From: Globodera rostochiensis
Taxonomy: Eukaryota; Nematoda; Chromadorea; Rhabditida; Heteroderidae
Length of the DNA: 64,000 nucleotides
NCBI GenBank assembly: GCA_018350325.1
Contig: JAEVLN010000001.1
Coordinates: 5,981,254 to 6,045,253 of the forward strand
Direction: 5' to 3'
Part shown: positions 1 through 11,170 of the stretch, in pieces
Position numbering within the stretch: the first letter of the stretch is position 1
How the letters are laid out: every line of letters begins with the position of its first letter
The notes under the pieces: model-generated
Databases searched by the model: none
Seen by the model: only the letters and a program-made list of their open reading frames with translations
What the model was told of the DNA's origin: nothing
Translations under genes and position numbers: made by a program

Positions 1-3000
1 TGCCACGTTCCCATTTCATCGTCTGACGAACAGTCACCGAACAGTCCCGCGGAGTACAGATCGTTAAGGTTGTTGGTGGCACTGTCACTTCCGTTGAAGT
101 CCACAAGTTGGAGCTCGAATTTGTCTTTTTGGGGTTTGCTCCTCAGCTCACGCAACAATTCTTGGGCAGTGCCAACCGGGGAAGTGAGCACCCGGGAGAT
201 TCCAATGCAAACCTTTACAAAATCAACGGAAATGGACGCATTTAAGTAAAACGAACGACGATTTTTTGATACCATTGGTAAATCCGAGTTCGCAGTACCG
301 GATCTGAAGACCAAATTGAATGGTTTGTGCGCGTGTTGAAGGTCGGTGTAGGGCGTGTTCAGCTTGTCCAGTTGAAGCCGCTTAAGATGGACAAAGCGCG
401 ACAACGGTTCATACCATTGGAACAAAAGCACTATACACAGAGAGAGAGAAAGCGGTGGATTAATCGCTTCTGACGCGTGTCAGACAAATTGCTTAATTGC
501 TTGGATTTGAGCAAGAACATTCCAAAATCATGGGCTTTCAACAAAAGATCAATACCAAAAACAAATTGATCAATTCACCGACCGGCGTGAGGAACAGCGC
601 AACAAAGGTAAAGATTTTCGTTGTTGATGCTCCTCTCCACAGTGCACTGATAACAATCCCTGAATTTTCGACATTAATATATTATAAATGGCAATTCTGA
701 AGCAGTTCCGTTGTCTACGGACCGTGTCTCCGGCATTCTTAGTGTGCTGAGCAGAGACTTCGGTTTCAGTTTCTGTGACAATTTGTCAATCGATTTGGCC
801 AACTTTTGTGTGATCAGCTCATGCTGGAAGAGCTGCAACATTTCATGTCTGTACAGGTAGGGCGTCTTCCCCTGCAGCGCGGTCAGTGTGTCGTTGACGA
901 CGTAAAGCCAAGTGCAGCGGCGCTCGTGGAGCTTAACATTGTTTGGGAATGGCGTGGTTCAAAGGGGGGGGGGGGGTGAAAGCGTACTTGGACAAGTGCC
1001 TCCTCCTCCGAGGTGAAGTGACTGAGATCCATCGCAAAAATGCCCTGTTCGGCTCCGATGATCATGAACTGTTTTCTGTTGGCCGGGTGGAACCATTGAG
1101 CGCAGCAATTCACACGAATTGAAGTCCGATGCAAAACGGAGACAAAACACTGAAAAAGCACACAAAAATTATGGATTTTTTTTCAACAGAACAAAAAACA
1201 AAAAAAACAAAACGAACAGCGCCCATTGTGACTTGCGGAGTTGGTACCTAATGAAAAAATGTTGAAAAAATGCCAAAGAGAAGGGGCAACCATGCCGAAG
1301 CAACAAGTCATTGGACGGGACTGGAAAGGCTGGTGGTTGTGGTGTCGACTCGGCCAATGACAGCCCCGCGTGTAGAGAGGGACATTTGTGGGAGAAAACA
1401 CTTCAACAAAAAGGCCATTTTGTCACAAAAAATATTTTTAAAAAAAACCGACTTGACATTTGCATGTTGACCATTGACGTAGACTTTGAACGCAATTTGA
1501 TCCATCGACTTCTAAACGACTCGTCAATGCGTGCGAGCAGTCTGCTGGGCTTCAACTGAGCGGTTGTCGGCTGTTCGCTTGCCGAAGAAATTGGCCTTTG
1601 CCCCCGGGGGAGCAAACCGCGCAAATCCCGCGGCCTTTTCATCACTCGAGCATCGCCCCCCGACGCTTTTTTCTTCTCTACCGACTGGTTCTTCTCCAGT
1701 GACTCCTCCTTGAGGAGGACGGATTCGTTCGGGTGGGCGGAATTTGTACATACCAACAGAGTGCTCTCCCCGTTCTGCTCTTCTCCTTGTGAAGCGAGAA
1801 GAGTGCGTTCACTGTGATAAGATTGCTGCTTGTCGTCCCCGTCCTCCGTGGCGTCCTACTACAAATACGTCCTCATCATCCACACCAAAATTAAGCCGCT
1901 CCTGGGAGGAAGAGGCGGAAGACGACGAAGGCGGCGTTGTCGGTGCTGGTGTGATGCCAATCATTTGCTGGTGTTGGGAGTGGACTCGTCGGCTTGGCAC
2001 TTCGTAATTTTCTGTTATGGGATGAGATAATCAGAGCCATTTCATGGAGACAGATCGAGAAAGCATTTGGTCAATGCGTTCGTTTCCCCATTTTCCCGAC
2101 AGAAGCCGAACTCCTCCAAAAACAGACCGCATTCCAGCTCGAAGTGTTGGTCGCAAATTGTAGCATACGACGGATCTGCTTGAACTGCCATTTCGATGTG
2201 CAGTCGCTCCTCACCGACCCCGCCATTTGCTTTTGTTTGATAGAAACGTTCTGGATGGTTCACTCGATCAAGCAGTTCGCGAGTGAGCCTTGCGCTCAGT
2301 GCACCGGAAACAAATGGGTCGTTCTGTGAATGATCGTTCTGTTTAGTTGTTTTTGGTATGTATTCACTATACTGCTAGCAGTTTGTCTGGCGATGGGCGC
2401 TTCTTTGGATTTTTGGCCAAACAACTTTTGATAAAACTCGCAAAGGCCAGCGACCTGAAGAGGGCAAAAATTGGGTTTTTTTTTTTTTGGATGGACAAAA
2501 TAATAAATTGAAAAGTTTGAACCATTTCTTTTTGTCCTTCAACTTTGGGATTTTGTAGCTGGACTTTGTCATTTGTGACAGCACTTGAATCGGGCTCAAA
2601 TAATAATAGGGCGGCTTCAGCTCGGCGAGTTCAATCGCCGTGATTCCCACCGCCCACACGTCGCACTCCGAGCCGTAGCCACCGGTGCGTTCAACGTTCG
2701 CCACCTCCGGGGCCATCCAGTACGGCGACCCGATGAAGGACTTGCGTTTCCCGAGAGTTGCCGTGATTTGTGCCGCAATGCCAAAGTCCGCCAGCTTGAC
2801 ATCGCCGTTGTGGGCCAAAAGGATGTTCGCCCCTTTCACGTCACGATGGATTTTTCCCCTTTGGTGCAGATACTGAATTTGTTGCAGCATTATTCTGGGT
2901 AGATTTAGATGAAGAAGCCATGGAAGTGTACACCTTGAGCCCGTGCAATGTTTCCCGACAAATGAACGCGATTTGAAGCTCTGACAACGGTCCAATCACT

Positions 3001-3596
3001 TAAATGAAAATGGGAGCCTTTACAAAGCTTTAATTTCACCGTTAAGCCCAATAGTATTTTTTAACTTTCTGTACGCCTCGACGACGCTGTCGCGGATTAA
3101 CAAAAAAATTAATTAAATTTTGTTTACAAAAAAATGACATCCACCCCAAGCCTAAATAAATGAATGTATGCCGAAAATTACTTTCGTAAATGTCCTGAAG
3201 CGACCCGCCGCTGCAATATTCCATCACAATCCAAAGTCTGTCACGCCTCAAATAGCTGCCGGAATAGGAAATGATGTTGCGATGGACACAGTCCTTGAGC
3301 ACGAGGATTTCCTGCTGAATGTCTGCAAAGTTATCGCCCGTCTCCAATTTGACAATTTTCACGGCCGCAAATTCGCCCGAACTGAAAGAAAAAACAAAAG
3401 CATATCCAATTAAATAAAAGTCGGGTGGGGTGAACTTGCCGAACATCACGAGCTTTGAACACTTCACCATAGGAACCTGCAAATAGGGCACAAATTCAAT
3501 CAGAAATCTCGACGAAAATGTTCACAAACCACTCCCGACTCTCTGCAGAAGTTCATAATCGCCGCAAGGGTCTGCCCGTCTGATCGCATTGTGCAT
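1..3596 (-). CDS. gck-2: GCK-like MAP4K kinase (MAP4K3/5 type), 3' end off the window
   Basis: Ste20/germinal-centre-type Ser/Thr kinase upstream of stress MAPK signalling, cytosolic. The chosen ATG (3594-3596) opens an exon reading [11 protein letters not shown], the glycine-rich loop, continued by [10 protein letters not shown] at about 3440-3480. The VAIK-like lysine is in AAVKIVKLE and the catalytic loop in [12 protein letters not shown] (about 2820-2870). DFG lies in [10 protein letters not shown], and [10 protein letters not shown] gives the activation-segment end. A kinase-tail segment with [10 protein letters not shown] (about 2240) and a low-complexity linker (1400-1760) follow. A CNH (citron homology) domain starts around 1150 ([12 protein letters not shown], then [20 protein letters not shown]) and runs to base 1, reading [17 protein letters not shown] near 400. 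The kinase-plus-CNH order is diagnostic of MAP4Ks; the KHS/GLK subtype and the worm symbol are inferred. The C-terminal end of the CNH domain lies outside the window. Head-to-head with the transporter at 4303. Confidence 0.9.
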
Positions 3597-4302
3597 CACG
3601 ATAATAATAATAATAATAGACAGCTTCTTCTTCTTCTTGGCTACTTGAATAAATTAAATTTTCATATTCGTAGATTGTTCACATCTATAAGCCGCTAGGA
3701 ACGTATGGAAAGATTTCAATTAGATGTAAAAATATACATTCATTCATTCAGTCACCCTTTGTTCCCCCCCCCAGCCCTTCCCCTCAAGCTCGACGGACGG
3801 ACGTCTGGGGTCTGCAATGGCAAAGGGGCGGGCGAAAGGGACAAAACAACAGATGATATGTACGTGGGACGAGATAGGAAGGGAAGGGAAGAATTGGCAG
3901 TGGTTGGGGAGAGGGGGGAGTGGGGTAAGTAAGTAACACAAGAATAGGAATGTTAGTGGATGGATGGTTTGCGACTCTGTCCCGCTATTGGCTGAATGCT
4001 GCCTCCTGGAGTTTGGTTGTTTCTTTTGAAAAGGATGAATGGGATGGCGGGGGAATTGTTGAATATGTTGTATATGAATGGCTTGGCTTGTTGGCTTAAA
4101 ACGCATGGCACCCGACATGTTGGCACTGGCATTGCTTCATTCATTTTTTTTCAATCAAAAAAAATAATATAAATTTCTGATCGTTACACAATTTTCAGCC
4201 GTTTTGTCATATTTTTGCTTTATCCGTTACACAATTTTCAGCCGTTTTGTCATATTTTTGCTCTATTGTTTTTCATTATTCGCACCACCACAACAACAAC
4301 AA
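3597..4302. other. Divergent intergenic region with a 43-bp tandem duplication
   Basis: Upstream DNA between the kinase (-) and the SLC35B1-like gene (+). It contains an ATA/AAT microsatellite (3601-3619), CTT repeats just after it and a poly-C run near 3766. Two tandem copies of a 43-base unit lie at 4182-4224 and 4225-4267. Each copy contains acaattttcagcc, which resembles a nematode splice or trans-splice acceptor ahead of the ATG at 4303. No convincing coding exon was seen. Confidence 0.5.
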
Positions 4303-5583
4303 ATGGCTGGAGCAACGACATTGCAAATGGCAACTCAGCAGGCCTGGTCACATCGTGCGCTGAATTTGTTGTTTTGCGCTAGTGGAATAATCATTTGTTA
4401 TGGCGTGTTCAGTGTATTTCAGGAAAAAATGTGAGAAAATTTAACAAAAACACGCAAAAAAAACATTTCTTTTCAGCACCCAAAGGCTTTTCGGCGAAAA
4501 GAAAGAGCGCTTTGTTTACATGCAGGCCTTAGTCTTTTGCCAATGTGCCACCAATCTGGTTCGTCCGATGGTTTCTGGTTTTTAGATACAATTTAATCAC
4601 TGTTCAGCTTGTTGCATGGTACGTTTTGAGAAGGAATGCGCGGAAATCGTTGGACAACGTGCCGAATTACTTGTACTCGATGTGCTCAACAAGTTATTTC
4701 TTGGCCATGCTCTTCAGCAGTTTGGCCCTGGAGTGGGTCAACTACCCAACACAGGTTCGGTCTCATGTAAAACCGTTAAGATGTTCGTTGGTGGGTTATT
4801 CAGGTCCTCGGCAAGTCGTGTAAGCCCATCCCCATCATGCTGTTCGGTGTCCTTTTTGCTCATAAGCGGTACGGACTTCGCAAATACTTTTACGTCCTTC
4901 TCATCGTCGCTGGGATGGCCATCTTTTTGTACAAACCCCAAAAAGGCAGTGTCGGTTTTCAGTTCGGTAGTGGCGAGCTGTTTCTATGCCTGTCACTGGC
5001 AATGGACGGAGTCACCGGAGCTGTCCAAGGTTGTCTCTCTTCCGGTACTTGATTAGACTGGATAATATGTTTTCAGATCGAATCCGACATTATCACACCA
5101 CTGACAAATGGACGATGATGTTCTCGATGAACGCCTTCTCGTCCGTATTCCTTGCGATTATGCTTCTCACCACTGGCGAACTGTTCCAGTTTGTCCGATT
5201 CGTCGCCGCTTATCCGTTTGTTCTTCAACAAATGTTTCTTTTTGCACTGTCAGGCGCGGTTGGCCAGGTCCTAACCGCTTCAACAACCATTTTTAAATTA
5301 TGCCTTTTAGTGCTTCATCTTCAAAACGGTCACCGACTTCGGACCCCTCACCTGTTCCATCGTCACCACATTGAGAAAACTATTCAGCTTGGTCTTTTCC
5401 ATAGTGATTTTCTCGCATCCGTACACCGACCGGCACGTCGTCGGCATTGCTTTCGTCTTCATCGCGTTGATTTTGGACGCCGTTGACAGTCGGAAAAGTC
5501 ACGGACAGAATGTTAAGAAGGAAGCGCCGCCGGCGAAGAACGGCTTTGTCCCAATTCCGACAGCACCGGAGAAAGAGAATTGA
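4303..5583 (+). CDS. hut-1: SLC35B1/HUT1-type nucleotide-sugar transporter
   Basis: Multi-pass ER/Golgi transporter of the SLC35B1 (UDP-galactose transporter-related; ER ATP/ADP exchange in mammals) branch. It starts [13 protein letters not shown] at 4303; the first membrane segment is [20 protein letters not shown], followed by [20 protein letters not shown] after an intron. Family signatures are [73 protein letters not shown] and [15 protein letters not shown]. Introns read by eye include a 51-base one after CQCATNL and short ones at about 4764-4803, 5029-5077 and 5267-5309. The tail ends in [10 protein letters not shown], without an obvious KKXX ER-retrieval signal. Stop at 5581-5583. Length and order match the family. 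Identity is confident at subfamily level; the transported substrate is not shown by the sequence. Confidence 0.9.
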
Positions 5584-6586
5584 CGCGACCCGGGGGCTTT
5601 TCATATGACGCGACCTCTTGTTGAACTGATGGAAGGCCGGCGGATGTTTTACGTCTGTTTCTACATTTTCTGTGTACCACCAAGAGCATTATATTTATTC
5701 ACTTTAAACATTTTTGTCCTAAAATTGGCTCATTTCCTCAGCTTTTTTTGTTGTTGAACAATTAACTGTTATTATTACTTTATGGTCTTTTGCTGTTTTC
5801 AATTATTTCGGGTAAACTCCTTAAACAATTTTCTTTACTTTTGTGAACCGAAATTTACCCAATTCAATTTGTCCAAAATAATAGCTGAAAACCCCATCTA
5901 ACTGGTAAAAGGCATTAAAAGTGCAAGGTTGGCACACCCGCATCTACTCAACACGAAATTCGAGAGGTTTTATCATCAGTTTATAACAAAATGAATACTA
6001 TGTATCACAGTGAAATTTTGTTAATTCGTGCATGAAATGAAAGGAAGTGAGTGAGTAATGGCGAAAAGAGGAAAACGCGTGAAAAGGAAATGGACAGATT
6101 GAGGATAGAATAACTTAGAAAGGGTGGATAAGGCATTCGCAACATCAAAGAGTACAGAAAACAACGACATGCAACTGTTCTGTCCTGCGACGTAGCAGAA
6201 GAGTTGCATTGTGTACGGCTACTTTAAAATTGTTTCTTTGGCGGGTTTGAAGCATTTGGGGCCGGTGGAAGGGAAGGATTGCGACGCAGTAACTTTGCGC
6301 CAGCTCAATGATTGTTAAATTATGAATCGCGCTCATGAAGAAGCAGCCCCATGTGCAAAAAGGTCATCCAGCAGAAGCAAAGCAGCAGCAGCAGCAGGCA
6401 TTCTGCCAGAATTTCAGAACAGCAAATTCCCTAAATGATTTTCGAATTTTGAATGGGCGTGTCACGTGGTGTGTGGTAAAAGTGCCAGAAAAGGCCAACC
6501 AGAGAAAAGCTACTAATACATGAGCTCACATGAAACCGTACAGCTTTTATGCTTGCAGTTTAAGTCTTCACATTCGTTTTAGGACT
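5584..6586. other. Intergenic region between two convergent genes
   Basis: AT-rich DNA between the 3' ends of the transporter (+) and the epsinR gene (-). Several short open frames lack family resemblance or conserved splice structure. A short AGC (CAG-type) repeat sits near 6377-6397. The first few hundred bases are probably 3' UTR. No gene is supported. Confidence 0.4.
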
Positions 6587-8899
6587 TCATGTGAGGCTCA
6601 TGCGGAGGGATAGGTCGCAAAAAAGCCACATTTGCCTGACACAGTCAGTCACTTCACCTGCAGTTGAGGAGGATGACGCCAAATTGGATTCCTTGGAGGT
6701 GCTCTGTTTTAGCTCATTAAGCGACGGGGTCGGTTTCGACCGCGAGGGTTTGAGGCACAAATGGTCAAAGTCAATGTTAACTCTGAAAAAGGGGGGGGGA
6801 TTCACATTTTTGGTCCGCGCAGCGTTCTTCACTCACTTTCCCTTCAGATTCTCCCAAGTGCTTCCCACCGCAGCAGCTTTCGGAAAGTTTTCTTCCGCAA
6901 TTGGCATGGTTTGTTGTTGTACTGAAGGTTGGATCACCAGACCTCCGATGCCTGTCGACGAGTCCATTGTCTGAGAAATAATTAACGGGAAATGGGGCCA
7001 GTGCGACTTTGAAGTGAACGAAGCCATGTCCTACCAACGTTTGATGGCGGAAGCTGATGGGTAGGGGCAAAAGAGAAGAAATCGAGGCTATTCCCCGCGC
7101 TATTTTGTTTGGTTGCCGAGCCGGAGTTAAAGACGTCGTCCAACAACGCATTATTATTGTCGACCTCCACGGTTTTCAAAATTGCATTTTGGTCGTCGTT
7201 TGAGACAATGGACGGCGCCGAATGGGCGGGCGCAAAAGGGGCCGGTGCATTGCCCAAGTCGAGGCCAAGTCCGAGCAGGTCAAACCCTCCTCCACTGGAG
7301 GCAGCAGAACTTTTTGGCTTAAAGCGAGATCATAACGGAACAATAAAAATTTAAGAAATATATAAAAATATACTCGTTGTTGGGGTGGTGCGGCTACAAC
7401 CACACGAGCGCTGTGTGGGGAGGAAAGGGGCTTTGGCGCGGGTGTTCGGATGGTTTGTTCAACTGCGGACAATTGCGGGGTTGCACCGCCGACCCGAGCA
7501 GAAGTAAAGTCGCCGAATTCATCATCCTCAACAACCCTATCGTTGACTGACTCCGGTGTGTGCTGAAAATGTGTCCGTCACAAAATTCCGCCCGCCCAAC
7601 TGACATGAGCTTTATACTGTTCTCACCTCCCGAATGCCCAACTCCGGCGAGCCGTTTGCATAAGAACGGTTCTCCGAGTCAAAGTCAAAAGCAGTCACTT
7701 CTCTACGGCCACCGTTGAAGCCACCACGTGATCCACTAAAAGTCGTCGTTATTATAGCAATAACTTTTAATTGCCAAACGCTTAGCATTTCCTTTTAACG
7801 GAAGATTTAAAATGGTAAAGAGCAAAACTGACGGAGTTGGATTTGACACTTTGGGATTGCTTTAAGTTTATTTGAAAATCCAAATTTTAAATAATTCCGA
7901 ATTACCTGCTCAACTCGTTGGATTTCTCAGTGTTGTTGGTCTTCTTCTCGTTCCACCTTTCAAATGAGTCGAATTTTGTGCTCGTCCCTCGTCCGCTCAA
8001 CATGTCCTCCTTGGAAAAGCCCTGGTACTTCTCACGTCCCTCCGTTTTTGCCTTCCTTCGCTCCGTCCGCAGAATTTCTTCATCGTTCAACATCTCCAGG
8101 ATCAGTTTGACCCGATGTCGAACTAAAAGAATTGCCCCATTTGCCGCTTTTTCCATCACATTGCCCAACCAACTGACCATTCAACCCCTCGTCCTTGCCC
8201 CGCTCGTCCAAGCATTTGTAATTTTCGAGGGAACGCATTTCAAAAACGTGATCCCGCGCAGTGCTGATCACTCGCTCACTGCCGTTCTTGATCAAATAGT
8301 TCAGGAGAACCAATGACTGAAATCGAATAGAATGTGTCATGTTACAAAAGCTATATTTATGTTTTTTGCTTACTTTATAGACGCGCCTCCATGCCAACTT
8401 GTTCTCCTGAAACATGCGTTTCCACAACATGCCCATCACTTCTGAAAGTTAAGAAGAAAAAAAGTTCAACAACGTCAATGTGTCGACGACTCAAATCACC
8501 CGAGAAGAGGTCGTATTGGAAGGTGAAGCTGGCAATTTCCTGCATTTGTGGCCCCGTCGGGCCTTAATATTCGGTGGTGTATAAACTTGTGCTCAATTCG
8601 TCACCGCTCACCCCACGGGTCCTCATTCGTCGCTTCCCGCACCTTTTGTTCCGTCTCCGTGAAGTTCATCACGTACCCCTGAACTTTGTCGCCCAACTTC
8701 CGCACCTCGTAACTGTTCAACGTTTGCTGGACAGTCTTTGTGAAGGAAGCAATCCCTTGCAGCTAAAAACGTAAAGAACTTTTAAATTGTGTCAATGTCC
8801 AACATCTAAACTGACCAATTCGGACATTGTTTCAGTGTTGTAGGCGTCACTTTGTTGCTCCTTTAAACTATCAACCATTATCAGATATCGCCTTGCCAT
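6587..8899 (-). CDS. rsd-3: Epsin-related ENTH-domain protein (epsinR/RSD-3)
   Basis: Clathrin adaptor of the epsinR (CLINT1) branch, acting in trans-Golgi/endosome vesicle traffic. In C. elegans its orthologue RSD-3 is needed for systemic RNAi. The ENTH domain reads LNSYEVRKLGDKVQGYVMNF, then KVREATNEDPWGPTGPQMQE, then MGMLWKRMFQENKLAWRRVYKS and LVLLNYLIKNGSERVISTA, with RGKDEGLNVRHRVKLILEML closing it (about 8750-8060). NDPWGP plus the YLIKNGSERV block distinguish it from AP180 proteins. The tail is long, hydrophilic and low in complexity. It ends with TWENLKGK joined across a short intron to VNIDFDHLCLKPSRSKP, resembling the tail motif of epsinRs. Start 8899 (MARRYLIM) is one option; ATG 8827 (MSELLQGIASF) is equally possible and closer to known N-termini. 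Stop near 6587. Minor splice junctions in 7400-7900 are uncertain. Confidence 0.88.
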
Positions 8900-9611
8900 T
8901 TCCACTCCTTTTCGAAATTTTCTTATGTTATGTTAACCTCTCTATCGGAAAATATTGACTGAACAGCAACAACAACAACAATTAACCAACTAGGTAATTC
9001 TCTTCGAACGAACCACTACTATGTACTAACTAACCATAAGGTTAGCGCGTAAGCGAAAAGTGGTTAAAGGGAAATGGCAAGAAACGAAAGAACACGCAGC
9101 AGCACAACAATTTAACACAAAGAAGAAACCCCGCGCAACGAAAAGAGCTTTTTAATTGGGCGCCCTCCCCCTTCTTAAAGGAAGTCGGCGGGTGATGCTG
9201 CCAAAACTTCAAATAGCGCCAAAGTGTAAGTAATGAGCGCGAGAATATGTATGGGGTTACACCGGACGCAGAGCAGAGGAGGCGGGGGGAGGAGGCCTCA
9301 CTCACTCGCAAGCCGTTGGATGCAAGAGATCGATGAAGCCTGGTTTGTGCGCGTATTCTTTCTATGTGCTGAGATCTAAACTCAGCAGGCGACGGCTGCG
9401 CAATTCGTCCGTGCTTCCTTTCTCCTCCTCAATGGTTATTCGTCAATATGAAATCCAACACGTTAACGACATTTAAAATTGGCTTTTCAAAAAACGCCAA
9501 ATTAGATGAATCGGCCCAAGCGCGCGAAACCTTTTATTCCAATTTTTACATAATAAATTAAGCCACTTTCATCCGGATTTGAAAATATTTATATGCACAA
9601 TAACGAAACGA
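8900..9611. other. Intergenic region upstream of rsd-3
   Basis: Upstream DNA of the epsinR gene and 3' flank of the spastin gene, both on the minus strand. A CAACAA repeat lies near 8965-8980. A 90-codon minus-strand open frame at 9042-9311 has no recognisable domain, biased composition and no matching splice structure, so it is not called as a gene. Confidence 0.4.
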
Positions 9612-11000
9612 TTAATGATTTTCGGCAAATTCGAACAATTTCCGTCGGCTCTCCGCGTTCACCGAGGGCCTAACGCTGCGAACGGCACTTTCCAAGTCAT
9701 TTAAATTCACAGGTCGCAACTGTTCGACGGTACACCGCCTCAAATCCCGGTTTTCTTTTCGCGCGCTTTGCACGGGCAAAAGGGCCGCGGCTCGGCAAAG
9801 GGCCTTCAGGTCGGAGTACGAGTAATTGTCAGTCTTTGAAGCAATTTTTCTGAAAAATGTTGTTTTGACTATTCAAAAACAAAAGTTCGCGCGACTCACT
9901 CCAATTCAACGTCGCTGAGCTGCAATTCGGTGCTGTTCTGTTCAAAGGTTCTCCGAATCATTTGGGAACGCGCCATTTTGTCGGGCAAATCAATGAAAAT
10001 CCTCTGGGGAAAGCGTCTCAGAATGCCCTCGTCCAACTCCTGCGGTCGGTTCGTCGCCGCCAACACCAACACGCGGTCATCCGAACTTCCCGACGAACAG
10101 CCGTCCAACCGAACCAAAAACTCCGTCTTCACTCGTCTTGCCGCCCCGTCTTCTTGCTCAAAACGTTGGCAAAGCATTGAATCGACTTCATCTGAAAGGA
10201 TGTTTTGGACATGACGATCAATCGGATCAATACCGATGAAGATGATGGATGGCTGCGCGTTCCTGGCCACCTGGAAGAGGGCCTTCACGAGCCGTTCACC
10301 ATCGCCCACCCATCTGGACATAATTGTCGCTGCCGAAATGCTGAAGAAGGTTGAATGGCACTCATTCGCCACCGCTTTTGCCTTCAAATGCCTTGTTGAG
10401 TCGTCTATTTTTGTGATTAAATTAACCCACAAGCATCGTTTTTCCGTTCCCCGGAGGCCCGAACAGCAAAATGCCCGTACACGGTGCCCTCAGACCGGTG
10501 AAAAGCTTCGGATTCAACGCGGGCAGCACGACATTCTCTTCCAAAGCCAACTTTGCCATCGCATTCCCTTCGATGTCGTCGAGTCGTGTGTCCGTTGTCT
10601 CCACAATTGTGCCGAGAATCTCCTCGCCATGTTTAGGCTCCACATTCTTCAACAGGAACGTTTTGGATTCGACGGGATGCACGCTGATCGTCTAAAAACA
10701 TTCGGATTCGCCTCAACCTAGCCTATAATAACCCCCCCCCCCCCTCCCTACTTTGTTATCACTGGGGATGTCGTCGGACTCAGCTGCAACCAATGAGGGA
10801 GGTCTTGCAACATCGACGTTCGTTGCTTGAACAGAATCTGAGGGCGTTTGATCATCTTCTGAATCCTCCTCTTAACATTCAAATCTTAAAGTCGTAGTGT
10901 AACAGTTTAACTCTCTACCCGCTTCCTTCAATCCGTCAAGCGCTGCTTGCGTCTCCGACAAAAAGGCAATAACCAAGGGATCTTCCGAGAAATCGAACAT
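9612..11000 (-). CDS. spas-1: Spastin-like microtubule-severing AAA ATPase
   Basis: Meiotic-clade AAA ATPase that severs microtubules. The pre-AAA part is acidic ([12 protein letters not shown]). The AAA module starts [20 protein letters not shown], with [16 protein letters not shown] next. Walker A is [10 protein letters not shown] (about 10440), continued after an intron by [19 protein letters not shown]. Walker B is IIFI plus DEVDSM, interrupted by a 42-base in-frame intron (10192-10233). The sensor region reads [20 protein letters not shown], as in spastin. The C-terminus has [17 protein letters not shown] and stops at 9612-9614. ATG 11000 directly follows ttcag, so it may be a trans-splice start; an upstream in-frame ATG at 11060 exists. 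No clear N-terminal MIT domain was seen, so this looks like a short spastin. Katanin or fidgetin are less likely given the FTGLRAP and NRPQELDE blocks. Confidence 0.9.
10192..10233 (-). other. 42-base in-frame intron inside Walker B of the spastin gene
   Basis: On the minus strand the segment begins gtattg and ends tttcag. It is exactly 14 codons long and stop-free. Removing it restores IIFIDEVDSM; retaining it inserts 14 residues between IIFI and DEVD. Confidence 0.8.
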
Positions 11001-11170
11001 CTGAACGCATCGTTTAGAGGAAAAAGAAAGAATGAAATGGTAGGGGTATTCGTCGAACATTCACAACAATTTCATATCTGTCAAAAAGGACGATATAATG
11101 TGTATAAAATAGAATTTTTATTCCAATGAATGAGAAAACAAAACAAAACAAGAAACGTAATCAACCACCC

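Noticed and set aside
9042..9311. Minus-strand gene upstream of rsd-3
   Set aside because: No domain, biased text, and no splice or conservation support.
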